From an uncultured bacterium (lineage in GTDB: Bacteria > Elusimicrobiota > Elusimicrobia > Elusimicrobiales > Elusimicrobiaceae), in NCBI GenBank assembly GCA_949291545.1, contig CASEWB010000007.1:62001-126000 (forward strand): a stretch of DNA of 64,000 nt, written 5' to 3'. Positions 33,383-41,955 of this stretch are shown here, in pieces (position 1 is the stretch's first letter; each line of letters begins with the position of its first letter). A program made the translations under genes and the position numbers. A model generated the notes under the pieces. That model did not search any database and was not told the origin of the DNA. It saw nothing but the letters and a program-made list of their open reading frames with translations.

Positions 33383-34432
33383 ATGGAGCTAAAACTGGAT
33401 TTTTCTATTCTTAAAACCTTGGCTGAACTGCCAGGCATTTCCGGCCGCGAGACCGCCGTCCGCCGCTATCTGAAAGACACGCTTTCCGCTTATGCCGATT
33501 CCGTCCGTACGGACGCTATGGGAAATTTAATTTTTTTCAAAAAAGGTACGTCTGATAAAAATTTGCTTTTCTGCGCCCATATGGACGAAGTCGGGCTGAT
33601 GGTGCATTACATCGACGAACGCGGCTTCCTACGTTTTGTAACTGTGGGCGGCATTGACCCGCGCACGCTGCTTGCCCAGCGGGTGCGCGTGCAAACTAAA
33701 AACGGCCCGCTGTTGGGCGTTATCGGCACGAAACCGGCGCACATCACCACAGAGGCGGACCGCGCCAAAGCGTTGGGCGTAAAAGAGCTGTTTATTGACG
33801 TGGGCCTGCCGGGAGCTGAAGTAAAAAAACGGGTGGAAATTGGCGACTTTGCCGTACTGGACCGCCCCTATGAAGAATTTGGGGACGGCTTGATTTGCGC
33901 CAAAGCACTGGATAACCGCGCGGGTGTGTTTGTGCTGGCGGAACTTGTGAAAGCACTTAAAAAACCGTTTTACAATGTGTACGCCGTTTTTACCGTGCAG
34001 GAAGAAGTGGGCCTGCGCGGGGCGACGACGGCCGCTTTTGGGGTGGAAGCCGACCTGGCTTTGTGTTTGGATACCACCGGGGCGGCGGATATTCCCGGCT
34101 GTGCGCCGCAGGATTACATTTGTGCCTTGGGACAGGGGGTGGGCATTACCGCGCTGGACGCCCGCACCATTACGAACCCTGTGTTGTTTGACGCGTTGAA
34201 AACCCTTTGCCGTAAAAATAACATCCGCTCCCAGGTGCGTATTGCCCCCCGCGGCGGGAACGACGCCGGGGCCGTGCACTTAGCCAAAACGGGTGTGCCG
34301 ACGTGCGGGCTTTCTATCCCCACCCGCAATATTCATTCCAATGTGGAGATAGTAAGCAAGAGCGATATTGAAAATACGTTTTGCTTGGCGTACAAAGCTG
34401 CGCAAGACGGGCTGGAAGACGTTACTTTATAA
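33383..34432 (+). CDS. M42-family metallopeptidase
   Basis: 349 residues with the M42 pattern: PGISGRETAVRRYL, metal ligand FCAHMDEVGLMV, ALDNRAGVFVL, VQEEVGLRGA, LDTTG and the final IPTRNIHSNVE. These dodecameric, tetrahedral aminopeptidases trim short peptides and often need cobalt or zinc. A TATAAT box near 33343 gives a leader of about 35 nt. It is 14 nt from the transketolase gene, probably one operon. Confidence 0.93.
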   Translation: MELKLDFSILKTLAELPGISGRETAVRRYLKDTLSAYADSVRTDAMGNLIFFKKGTSDKNLLFCAHMDEVGLMVHYIDERGFLRFVTVGGIDPRTLLAQRVRVQTKNGPLLGVIGTKPAHITTEADRAKALGVKELFIDVGLPGAEVKKRVEIGDFAVLDRPYEEFGDGLICAKALDNRAGVFVLAELVKALKKPFYNVYAVFTVQEEVGLRGATTAAFGVEADLALCLDTTGAADIPGCAPQDYICALGQGVGITALDARTITNPVLFDALKTLCRKNNIRSQVRIAPRGGNDAGAVHLAKTGVPTCGLSIPTRNIHSNVEIVSKSDIENTFCLAYKAAQDGLEDVTL

Positions 34433-34446
34433 AACAGGATACTACT

Positions 34447-36792
34447 ATGAGTCGAACGTTTGAACTAGGTAAGAAAAGAGGCATTTTTTTAGACGTAGCC
34501 GATTATTTGGACGACTCCAAATATCAGCTGCCTGCCGCTGATGCAGCCGGGCTGGAACGGTTAGACGTAGCGTACCGGGCGCTGGTGTCGCTTTTGTATA
34601 ACTATGTGCCGACTTCCGGCCACCCAGGGGGGAGTATTTCCAGCGGGCGCTTTGTGGAACATCTTTTATATAAAGATATGGCTTATGATTTGCACGCCCC
34701 GCACAAAAACGAAGCGGATATTGTTTCTTATGCGGCCGGGCATAAGGCATTAGGGTTGTATGCCCTGTGGGCCTTGCGCAATGAATGTGCGCGCATTGCC
34801 GCGCCGGATTTATTGCCGGAGGACGAAAAGCAGCAGCTCCGGCTGGAAGATTTGCTGGGGTTCCGGCATAACAGCGTGCAGGGGACGCCGCTTTTTAAGA
34901 AATTTCACGTCAAGTCTTTAGGCGGCCACCCCGAACCGCTCGTTCCGTTTGTGCGCACCAGCACAGGCGCCAGCGGCGTGGGGGACGGTTCCGCCGTTGG
35001 GCTTGCGTTGGCCGCGGCAGACGCATATGGGGAAAATTGCCCCGTGGTGCATATTGTGGAAGGCGAAGGCGGGCTGACCGCCGGGCGCGTGAGCGAGGCT
35101 GCTGCGGTGGCCGCTACGGCGCAGCTTAAAAATGCCGTGTTCCATATCGATTGGAACGAAGCCTCTATTGAAAGCGAACGGGTAACCGCCGACGGTGAAC
35201 ACCCCGGCGATTATGTGCAGTGGAACCCGATGGAGTTTTTCTATATCCACGATTTTAATGTAATCCGCGTACCTGACGGGCACGATTTTAATCAAATTCA
35301 TATTGCGCACCGCTTGTCGGCGGAAATCACCAACCACCAGCCTACGGCCATTGTGTACCGTACCGTAAAGGGGTGGCATTATGGGATTGAAGGCAAAGCC
35401 TCCCACGGCGCGGGGCATAAATTTGCGTCTGAAGGTTTTTATAAATCGTTGGCCGAGTTTGAAAAAGTATTTGGCGTTTCGTTCCCACGTTTTGAAGGGG
35501 ATAAAACGGACGAAAATATCGAAAAATACTATTGGGACAGCCTGCTTACCGTGCGCCAAGCGCTGGAAGCGGAACAAAAAACAGCCGACTACGCTGCCGC
35601 CCGCTTGCTGGAAGCGTCTTGCCGTTTATCTGGCAAGCAGCGCGCCGTCCGGGCGGATTTGGGCAGCAGCAAAGACCTCTATACGAAATTTTCCCCGGCG
35701 CAAGTACCGGCGGACTTTGTATTTGAAAAAGGCAAATCCTACACAACCCGCGGTATTTTAGGCAAAGTGCTGGCCTATTTAAATAAACAGACCGGCGGCA
35801 CCGTGCTTACGGCTTCGGCCGATTTGTACGGTTCCACGGGCGCGGCGGAGATTTCCAAGGATTTCCCGGCGGGCAATTTTAACGCGGTGTCCAATCCGCA
35901 ATCGCGCCGGTTGAGCGCCGGCGGCATTTGCGAAGACGGTATGGCCGCCGTTTGCACCGGGATTTCGGCCTTTGGCAAACACCTGGGGGTGGCTTCTTCG
36001 TACGGGGCGTTTTTGGCGTTTGAACACGTGGCCGCCCGCTTGCACGCCATTGGCGTACAAGCCGCCCGCGAAGCCGGTTTGGACCCGAATACTTTCATTA
36101 TGTTCAACGGCCACGCCAGCCTGCCCACCGGCGAGGACGGCCCCACCCACGCGGATCCGCAATCGTTGCAGCTGGTGCAGGACAACTTCCCCAAAGGGGC
36201 GTGCATTACCATTACGCCCTTGGAAGTGGACGAAATTTGGCCGCTTACGGTGAAGGCCCTTTCGCTTCGGCCGGCGGTGTTTGCGCCGTTTGTGGTGCGC
36301 CCGTCGTACGCGTTTATGGACCGCGAAGCCCTGGGGGCGGACCCGGCGGAAAAAGCCGTCAACGGCGTGTACTATTTGCGCCGCGCCAAAGGCAAGGCCG
36401 AAGGCACGGTGTTTGTACAGGGGGCCGGCGTGGGCAGAATTGTGGTAGAAAAACTGCTGCCCAAGCTGGACAAAGAAGGCCCGGACGTGAATGTAGTGTA
36501 TATTACCAGCCGGGAATTGTTTGAGGCCTTGCCCCAAGAACAGCAAGATAAAATCCTGCCGCCGGAGCTGTTTCAAACGGCGATGGGGATTACCGATTTT
36601 ACCCTGCCCACGATGGACTGTTGGATTAACAGCCTGTCGGGCCGCAGGCATACGCTGTACCCGCATAGGGGCGGCAAATTCTTGGCAAGCGCGTCGGCGG
36701 CAAAAGTGTATGCCGAAGCCGGGCTGGACGGGGACGACCTGTTCGCCGCTGTATGCGCTTATGTGCAGGATTTAAAAGGGGCCGACGCTTGA
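34447..36792 (+). CDS. Transketolase-like enzyme (large form)
   Basis: 781 residues from ATG 34447, over 100 residues longer than typical transketolase. N-terminal TPP domain: TSGHPGGSISSGR, YAAGHKALGLYALWAL, and EGEGGLTAGRVSEAAA where classical enzymes have GDG. Pyrimidine domain: NGHASLPTGEDGPTHADPQS. C-terminal domain to RHTLYPHRGGKFLA. It should exchange two-carbon units in the pentose phosphate pathway, but the altered TPP motif and insertions set it apart, so another ketose substrate is possible. Followed closely by a PPC-domain gene. Confidence 0.85.
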   Translation: MSRTFELGKKRGIFLDVADYLDDSKYQLPAADAAGLERLDVAYRALVSLLYNYVPTSGHPGGSISSGRFVEHLLYKDMAYDLHAPHKNEADIVSYAAGHKALGLYALWALRNECARIAAPDLLPEDEKQQLRLEDLLGFRHNSVQGTPLFKKFHVKSLGGHPEPLVPFVRTSTGASGVGDGSAVGLALAAADAYGENCPVVHIVEGEGGLTAGRVSEAAAVAATAQLKNAVFHIDWNEASIESERVTADGEHPGDYVQWNPMEFFYIHDFNVIRVPDGHDFNQIHIAHRLSAEITNHQPTAIVYRTVKGWHYGIEGKASHGAGHKFASEGFYKSLAEFEKVFGVSFPRFEGDKTDENIEKYYWDSLLTVRQALEAEQKTADYAAARLLEASCRLSGKQRAVRADLGSSKDLYTKFSPAQVPADFVFEKGKSYTTRGILGKVLAYLNKQTGGTVLTASADLYGSTGAAEISKDFPAGNFNAVSNPQSRRLSAGGICEDGMAAVCTGISAFGKHLGVASSYGAFLAFEHVAARLHAIGVQAAREAGLDPNTFIMFNGHASLPTGEDGPTHADPQSLQLVQDNFPKGACITITPLEVDEIWPLTVKALSLRPAVFAPFVVRPSYAFMDREALGADPAEKAVNGVYYLRRAKGKAEGTVFVQGAGVGRIVVEKLLPKLDKEGPDVNVVYITSRELFEALPQEQQDKILPPELFQTAMGITDFTLPTMDCWINSLSGRRHTLYPHRGGKFLASASAAKVYAEAGLDGDDLFAAVCAYVQDLKGADA

Positions 36793-36819
36793 CGCTAGTA
36801 GCCCCATAGGAGAAATAAA

Positions 36820-37248
36820 ATGGCAGAAGAAAAACCTTACTTGACCGGACGGACATATCTTTTCAGGCTTCCTAAAGGCAAGGATTTGTTGGAGTCGCTC
36901 GCCGATTTTTGCCACGATAATCAGGTAAAATGCGGTATCGTTAATGTGGTGGGTTCGGTGTCTAACGCCACGATTGGCTGCTACGACCAAGGCAAAAAGA
37001 AATATAACAAAACCGTCATCAACCAGGAGATGGAACTCATCAGCCTGTGCGGCAACATCAGCATCCAGGACAACCGCCCGCAGGTCCACGCCCATGTGGT
37101 GATGGCCGGCAAAGACAACCAAGCCATTGGCGGACACTTGTTCCCGGGTACCAAAATATACGTGTGCGAAGCGTATATCCAGGAGCTGGTGGGCGAACCG
37201 AAAGTGAGAAGATCGGACAAAGTGACCAAACTTTCGCTCTGGGCTTAA
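36820..37248 (+). CDS. PPC-domain (DUF296) protein
   Basis: 142 residues: YLFRLPKGKDLLESLADFC, GIVNVVGSVSNATIG, ISLCGNISIQ, then the His pair HAHVVMAGKDNQAIGGHLFPG and YVCEAYIQEL. In plants this domain sits beside AT-hook motifs; free-standing bacterial forms are trimeric and unassigned. Last gene of the M42-transketolase-PPC unit. Confidence 0.88.
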   Translation: MAEEKPYLTGRTYLFRLPKGKDLLESLADFCHDNQVKCGIVNVVGSVSNATIGCYDQGKKKYNKTVINQEMELISLCGNISIQDNRPQVHAHVVMAGKDNQAIGGHLFPGTKIYVCEAYIQELVGEPKVRRSDKVTKLSLWA

Positions 37249-37263
37249 AAGCCAAACTAATCC

Positions 37264-37296
37264 AAAAATCCCGCGTACAACACGCGGGATTTTTTG
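37264..37296 (+). terminator. Terminator after the PPC gene
   Basis: AATCCCGCGT/ACGCGGGATT stem then T run. Confidence 0.9.
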
Positions 37297-37350
37297 TTTA
37301 ATCGGACAAAAAATGCTTTGTAAGTTAGGGAAAACAAAATTTCATTCTCC

Positions 37351-37362
37351 GACGGTAAAAAT
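37351..37362 (+). promoter_or_regulatory. GACGGTAAAAAT motif, copy 2
   Basis: Same twelve bases as 24443-24454, upstream of the porin gene. Confidence 0.25.
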
Positions 37363-37529
37363 GGAATTTTCCTCATTTTTAAAAAACGGTTTAATTAACG
37401 GGGGAAATAGCATACCAGTTCTAAAAACGCCTGTCAAGGATAAGTTTGTTTTGGGCTTGCCAAACGCGCGGGAATAAAGTTCAATGAGGGGGTAGGGTAG
37501 TTTAAAATTACACAGGAGGATGCAACTAA

Positions 37530-38681
37530 ATGAAGAAACTACTGGGCTTATTTTTAGTCCTTACGATGGCCTGGCCTGCCAGCGCCGCTATCGTAGATAA
37601 TGTAGACGCCATTGGCGAAATTGAAGTAATTGGCGCCAACAACAATGCGCAAATGAGCAATGCCAACGGCGCGGCTTCCCGCGTGATGGCCGGCTTGTCT
37701 GCCGAACTGACCGAAGACGTCCGGGCCAACGTCCAATTTGTATACAACACGCCGTGGGACGGTGCTGCTCGAGGGAAAGACCTGAACACCTATCAAAACG
37801 ACATCTACTTAGCGGAAGCCAATATGGTTTTGTCCAACTTAATGGACCGCTTTGAATTGACGCTGGGCCGCCAATTCTATGGGGACGAAGATAGTGTCTT
37901 GTTATATTTTGGTCCGCGTCACGGGTATATGGCGGCTTTGGCCAGCCCGGTAACCTCCCTGGACGCTGCCAAGCTGACCTACGCCGATGATGTGAAGGCC
38001 TTGACCTTGATTGCCGGTAAAACCCAAAATCTTTGGGAACTTGCCGCGCCGGATGCCGATTTCTATGGTATTGATTTCCGCATGAACTTGACGGATACGG
38101 TCAAAGCTCAAGTGTATGGCTATACCTACAGAAACAATGACTGGCAGGATGAATACCAGGGCTTCTACGGGGCCAAATTGTCCATGATGCCGCAAGCCGG
38201 TGCGTTGAGTGTGGAATATGCCCGCGCGCATAGCGGCGACCGCTTGATAAAAGAATCCCACAATAATGACTACTTGGTAAAAGTAGACGCTTCGTTAAAT
38301 ATGGATTCTTTTACTCCCAGAGCCGCCTTTATCTACCAAAAAGGTGCTGTGTCTGAATATGGCGCTTATGCCCCGGGTTTGGTCTACGGGAAAACTTTCT
38401 TTGGTGGTAACAACTTGATAAATGTATTGGCAGAATCTCGTGTATTCAATGTCGGTGTGGACTACAACTGGGATAAATGGACGTTTGCTTTGGACGGCTT
38501 TGCCTTCCAGGACAGAACGGCTCAGCACGCTGCTACGCTGGAAGCGGACTTGACCGCCAACTACCAGCATAACGAAAACGTGGGCTTGTTTGCTGGCGTC
38601 GGTTATGCCAAATTGTCCAGAGTAGCGTTTAACAGAGACGACGCTGTTGTCTATCAAGCCGGTGTGAATGTGAAATTCTAA
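37530..38681 (+). CDS. Porin-like outer-membrane beta-barrel
   Basis: 383 residues with a signal peptide (LVLTMAWPASA). The mature chain is a series of alternating amphipathic strands ending in GVNVKF, the C-terminal Phe signal for barrel insertion. Segments such as FELTLGRQFYGDEDSVLLYF and SVEYARAHSGDRL are barrel strands with acidic loops. About 16 strands fit the length. Strong SD (AGGAGG). Codon use is biased as in an abundant protein. The solute is unknown. Confidence 0.85.
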   Translation: MKKLLGLFLVLTMAWPASAAIVDNVDAIGEIEVIGANNNAQMSNANGAASRVMAGLSAELTEDVRANVQFVYNTPWDGAARGKDLNTYQNDIYLAEANMVLSNLMDRFELTLGRQFYGDEDSVLLYFGPRHGYMAALASPVTSLDAAKLTYADDVKALTLIAGKTQNLWELAAPDADFYGIDFRMNLTDTVKAQVYGYTYRNNDWQDEYQGFYGAKLSMMPQAGALSVEYARAHSGDRLIKESHNNDYLVKVDASLNMDSFTPRAAFIYQKGAVSEYGAYAPGLVYGKTFFGGNNLINVLAESRVFNVGVDYNWDKWTFALDGFAFQDRTAQHAATLEADLTANYQHNENVGLFAGVGYAKLSRVAFNRDDAVVYQAGVNVKF

Positions 38682-38698
38682 TCTGTTTGAATACAGAT

Positions 38699-38729
38699 AA
38701 AACCCCGCCTTCGGGCGGGGTTTTTTTAT
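38699..38729 (+). terminator. Terminator of the porin gene
   Basis: ACCCCGCC-TTC-GGGCGGGGT with seven T. The 220 bases from here to 38950 hold no gene. Confidence 0.9.
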
Positions 38730-38950
38730 GCCTGGGCCATGCAAAAACGGACCCGCTCCCGTGCCGAAACGGATCCGCTGCCAGAACGGGTGTGCGGGCA
38801 GGCACGGAAGGCTGGGGTGCTTTTTCAAAAGGTTGGGTGCGGGCGGGCGCGCGCAGAGAGGTTGTTCCGGAAGGGTGCGGCGGGCTGGAAATGAAGGCAC
38901 AAAAAACCCGGCGCATTTTACATGCGCCGGGCATAAGCAAAAGCGTTTGC

Positions 38951-40333
38951 TTAAAAGTACAGGTCCCGTTTGCCTTCTTTAATGGCTTTGAGGTTGTTTT
39001 CTATCATTTTGTGGATAGGCGAATCCTGTGGGAAAGCTTCCTTGGCGGTGCTTTCAATCAGCGCATAGCCCTTGGCCTTTAAGGGCGCGGGGGCAAAGTC
39101 TTCCAGGTATTCGGCAAACGTAAACATGGCGTTGGGCAGGCAGTGGGTTTTAATCAGGCCCGGTTTGGCCATATCCATAAAATCCTTGCCTACGCGGCCC
39201 AAGCGGTAGCAGCCGGTGCAGAAGGACGGCATATGCTTGGCGTCCACCACGGCGTCTATCACTTCGGCCAGGGAGCGGTCGTCGGTTAAGGTGAACTGGC
39301 TGCCGTTCTGCTTGTCGTAGGAGTAGCCGCCCGGGTTCACGCGAGACGCGGCCGAAATTTGCGATACGCCCAACTCCAGGCAGGCGTTGCGCATGGCGGG
39401 CGATTCGCGCGTGCTTAAAATAATGCCCGTGTACGGCACGGCCAGGCGCAGCACGGCGATGCACTTTTTAAAGTCGTCATCCGTCAGCACGTCGTTGGGG
39501 TGCTGGCTGAAGTCGGACCCTTCGGCCGGTTCAATGCGCGGAATGGAAATGGTGTGCGGGCCCACGCCGTAGGTTCTGTCCAGGTACCAGGAATGTTCCA
39601 GCGTGGCCAGAATTTCGTACTTGTGGTCGTACAGGCCCAACAGCGGCCCGATGCCCACATCGTTGATACCGGCCTGGAGGGCACGGTCCATAGCGTCCAG
39701 GCGGAATTGATAGTCTTTCTTGGCGCCCGCGATATGCAGTTTGGCGTAGGTTTCCTTATGATAGGTTTCCTGGAACAGCTGGTAAGTGCCGATGTTGCAC
39801 TTTTTGAGTTCTTCAAATTCGGGTTCCGTAAGCGGCGCAATGTTGACGTTGACGCGGCGGATATTTTGCCCGTTCCAGCGGGTGTCGTAAATGGTTTTGA
39901 TGCTGTCGTACACATATTGCAGGCCGCCGCCGGGGTAGGCTTCGCCCGCCACCATCAAAATGCGTTTGTGGCCCTGCTGCAACAGCGCGGTTACTTCCTG
40001 GCGGATTTCGTCCTGCGTGCTGGCGTGGCGTTTTAAGGCCGTGTTGGAGCGGCGGAACGCGCAGTAAATGCATTCATTGGTACAAATGTTGGAAATATAT
40101 AACGGCGCAAACAGCACAATGCGGTTGCCGTAGATGGCTTCTTTTACATATTTGGCCGTATTAAAAAGGTCGTTTAACAGTTTTTTATCGGTGAGGTTTA
40201 ACAGCACAGCCGCTTCTTCCAGCGAGATGCCTTTTAGCTCACGGGCTTTTTTCAAAATTTCCGTCACTTCGGAGTCCGAGTGGGACTTGGCTTTTTCCAA
40301 AGTTCGTTGCAGTTTTTCGTCATCAATAATCAT
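38951..40333 (-). CDS. hydG: [FeFe]-hydrogenase maturase HydG (radical SAM tyrosine lyase)
   Basis: 460 residues. Radical SAM cluster motif CTNECIYC, a TIM-barrel core, and the HydG-specific C-terminal cluster motif CTGCYRLG with a third Cys in KTHCLPN. It splits tyrosine to give the CO and CN ligands of the H-cluster. It stands alone rather than beside hydF or hydE. The product of this path implies hydrogen metabolism in an anaerobe. Confidence 0.96.
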   Translation of the reverse strand: MIIDDEKLQRTLEKAKSHSDSEVTEILKKARELKGISLEEAAVLLNLTDKKLLNDLFNTAKYVKEAIYGNRIVLFAPLYISNICTNECIYCAFRRSNTALKRHASTQDEIRQEVTALLQQGHKRILMVAGEAYPGGGLQYVYDSIKTIYDTRWNGQNIRRVNVNIAPLTEPEFEELKKCNIGTYQLFQETYHKETYAKLHIAGAKKDYQFRLDAMDRALQAGINDVGIGPLLGLYDHKYEILATLEHSWYLDRTYGVGPHTISIPRIEPAEGSDFSQHPNDVLTDDDFKKCIAVLRLAVPYTGIILSTRESPAMRNACLELGVSQISAASRVNPGGYSYDKQNGSQFTLTDDRSLAEVIDAVVDAKHMPSFCTGCYRLGRVGKDFMDMAKPGLIKTHCLPNAMFTFAEYLEDFAPAPLKAKGYALIESTAKEAFPQDSPIHKMIENNLKAIKEGKRDLYF

Positions 40334-40397
40334 ATCTATATCATAGCACTTTTGGGGCCCGCGTGCGGGGGGCGGCTCGGTCCGCCGCGCAATTTGC

Positions 40398-40403
40398 TAT
40401 CAT
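40398..40403 (+). promoter_or_regulatory. -10 box of leaderless smpB
   Basis: TATCAT, 6 nt (ATATCT), ATG; no Shine-Dalgarno sequence. It is divergent from hydG. Confidence 0.55.
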
Positions 40404-40409
40404 ATATCT

Positions 40410-40880
40410 ATGCCGAAGAAAGAATCCATTTTGGTGGTTTGCTCCAACCGCAAAGCCTACCACGATTATTTTATTGAGGACACCTACGAAGCCGGCCTGG
40501 AACTTTTGGGCGCGGAAGTGAAATCTATCCGCCAAAAAGAGCTTAGCTTGGAGGGCAGCTTTGTACGGGTGGAAAACGGGCAGGCCCGCGTGTACAATAT
40601 GCATGTGAAACCCTATAAATTTAACTCCTCTACGGAGCCGGACCCTACGCGCCCGCGGCGGCTGCTGTTGAACAAAAAGGAAATCCGCAAATTGGGCGCC
40701 AAGGCGGAAATAAAAGGCTATTCGCTGGTTCCGGTGGAAGTGTATTTTAAAAACGGGTGGGCCAAGCTGAAGCTGGGCGTGGCCAAAGGCAAACACTTGT
40801 TTGATAAGCGCGAAGCGTTAAAAAAGCGCGATTTGAACCGGGAAATGGAAAAAAGTTTTAAAAACACCATTCGTTTTTAA
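40410..40880 (+). CDS. smpB: SsrA-binding protein SmpB
   Basis: 156 residues, normal length. SNRKAYHDYFIEDTYEAGLE, the GAEVKSIRQKE strand, and the C-terminal GKHLFDKREALKKRD with a basic tail that enters the ribosome. With tmRNA it rescues stalled ribosomes. No tmRNA gene is seen here. Confidence 0.96.
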   Translation: MPKKESILVVCSNRKAYHDYFIEDTYEAGLELLGAEVKSIRQKELSLEGSFVRVENGQARVYNMHVKPYKFNSSTEPDPTRPRRLLLNKKEIRKLGAKAEIKGYSLVPVEVYFKNGWAKLKLGVAKGKHLFDKREALKKRDLNREMEKSFKNTIRF

Positions 40881-40991
40881 GGCTTTTGGACCCTAAAATA
40901 TGAAGTTTAAAAAAGCGGTTTCCCTATACAAAAAATAAATTTTTAAAAAAACTGGATTTTTTCTTCGCAATTTTCTAAAATATATTTACTT

Positions 40992-41075
40992 GGGCGGGTG
41001 GCGGAATTGGCAGACGCGTACGGCTCAGGACCGTATGGACGAAAGTCCTTAAGGGTTCAACTCCCTTTCCGCCCA
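40992..41075 (+). tRNA. tRNA-Leu, anticodon CAG
   Basis: 84 nt, class II with a long variable arm (GGAC/GTCC). Acceptor GGGCGGG/TCCGCCC, anticodon stem TACGG/CCGTA around CTCAGGA. CCA is not encoded, unlike the Arg and Val genes. Confidence 0.95.
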
Positions 41076-41097
41076 TTTATTTTGTTGGTTCCACTGT

Positions 41098-41919
41098 ATG
41101 AGAAAGAATGACTTTTATCGGCCGTCTTCGTCTTCTTTAGGTAGAAAGAAGCGCGTCGTACGCCGGAAAGGGTCATCCTTTTTTTTTAAGCTATTTTTGG
41201 TAGTCGTGGTGCTGGGAGTCGTCGGGTGCGGCGGCTGGCTGGCGCTTTCCAAGGGCTACCGCCTGCTGGTTCACTCCAAATTGACCGACTGGCACGCCAA
41301 AACGGTAGAAGTTTCGGGCGTAGAAGGGTTACTTAATAAAGAAATTGCCGCTCTGGCAAAACCGTATGAGGGGAAAGCTTTTTCCGTCAAAGACGCCGCC
41401 GCCCTGCGTGCAGCCGTTGTGAAGCGCTACCCTATGCTAAAAGACGTTTCCGTCAGCCGCGGGCTCTTAAGCGGCACGCTTACGGTATCGGCCCGGCACC
41501 GCGAACCAATTGCCAAATTTGTCCTGCCGGACGAAACGGTGCGTTATATCGACGGGGACAGCACCATTTATTCAGACCCCAACCCCAATTTGCTTTCGCC
41601 TGTGCCGTTTGTGGAATTATCCGGCCCGGTGCCGGAAAAGCTTGGCCCGGAATTTATTGATTTGGTGCAAAGCACGCTGAAGCTCAATAAAGAGCTGGAT
41701 TTTGCATTCCTGCAAATGAATTTAAAAGAAAATACCGTCAAAATGCATATGCCAGACGGGTGCGTGATTGATTTCGGCCCCGCTGTGCATTTAAAACAAA
41801 AAGCCTCCTTGGCGGCGCAAATTTTGGCTTATGCACACGACCGGTATGACCAGGTGGAAAAGCTGGATTTCCACTTTTTTGAATACGGCAAAGTTTTTTT
41901 AACACAGAAGTCCCATTAA
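41098..41919 (+). CDS. ftsQ: Cell-division protein FtsQ
   Basis: 273 residues: basic cytosolic tail, one membrane helix (about 24-48), POTRA domain (VEVSGVEGLLNKEIAAL, YPMLKDVSVSRGLLSGTLTV) and the FtsQ beta domain. It links early and late divisome proteins in the periplasm. First gene of ftsQAZ-pilT-cmk-plsC-rpsA; it starts 22 nt after tRNA-Leu, so the tRNA may share its promoter. Confidence 0.92.
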   Translation: MRKNDFYRPSSSSLGRKKRVVRRKGSSFFFKLFLVVVVLGVVGCGGWLALSKGYRLLVHSKLTDWHAKTVEVSGVEGLLNKEIAALAKPYEGKAFSVKDAAALRAAVVKRYPMLKDVSVSRGLLSGTLTVSARHREPIAKFVLPDETVRYIDGDSTIYSDPNPNLLSPVPFVELSGPVPEKLGPEFIDLVQSTLKLNKELDFAFLQMNLKENTVKMHMPDGCVIDFGPAVHLKQKASLAAQILAYAHDRYDQVEKLDFHFFEYGKVFLTQKSH

Positions 41920-41955
41920 GTTTTATAATATAGGTATATTTTTTTAGGTGGTTTT

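Noticed and set aside
33124..33438. N-terminal extension of fructose-bisphosphate aldolase
   Set aside because: The extension is basic, low in similarity and runs through the divergent promoter region; AGGAGG precedes ATG 33123.
35779..36666. 295-codon minus-strand frame inside the transketolase gene
   Set aside because: Shadow frame; Arg/His-rich translation without motifs.
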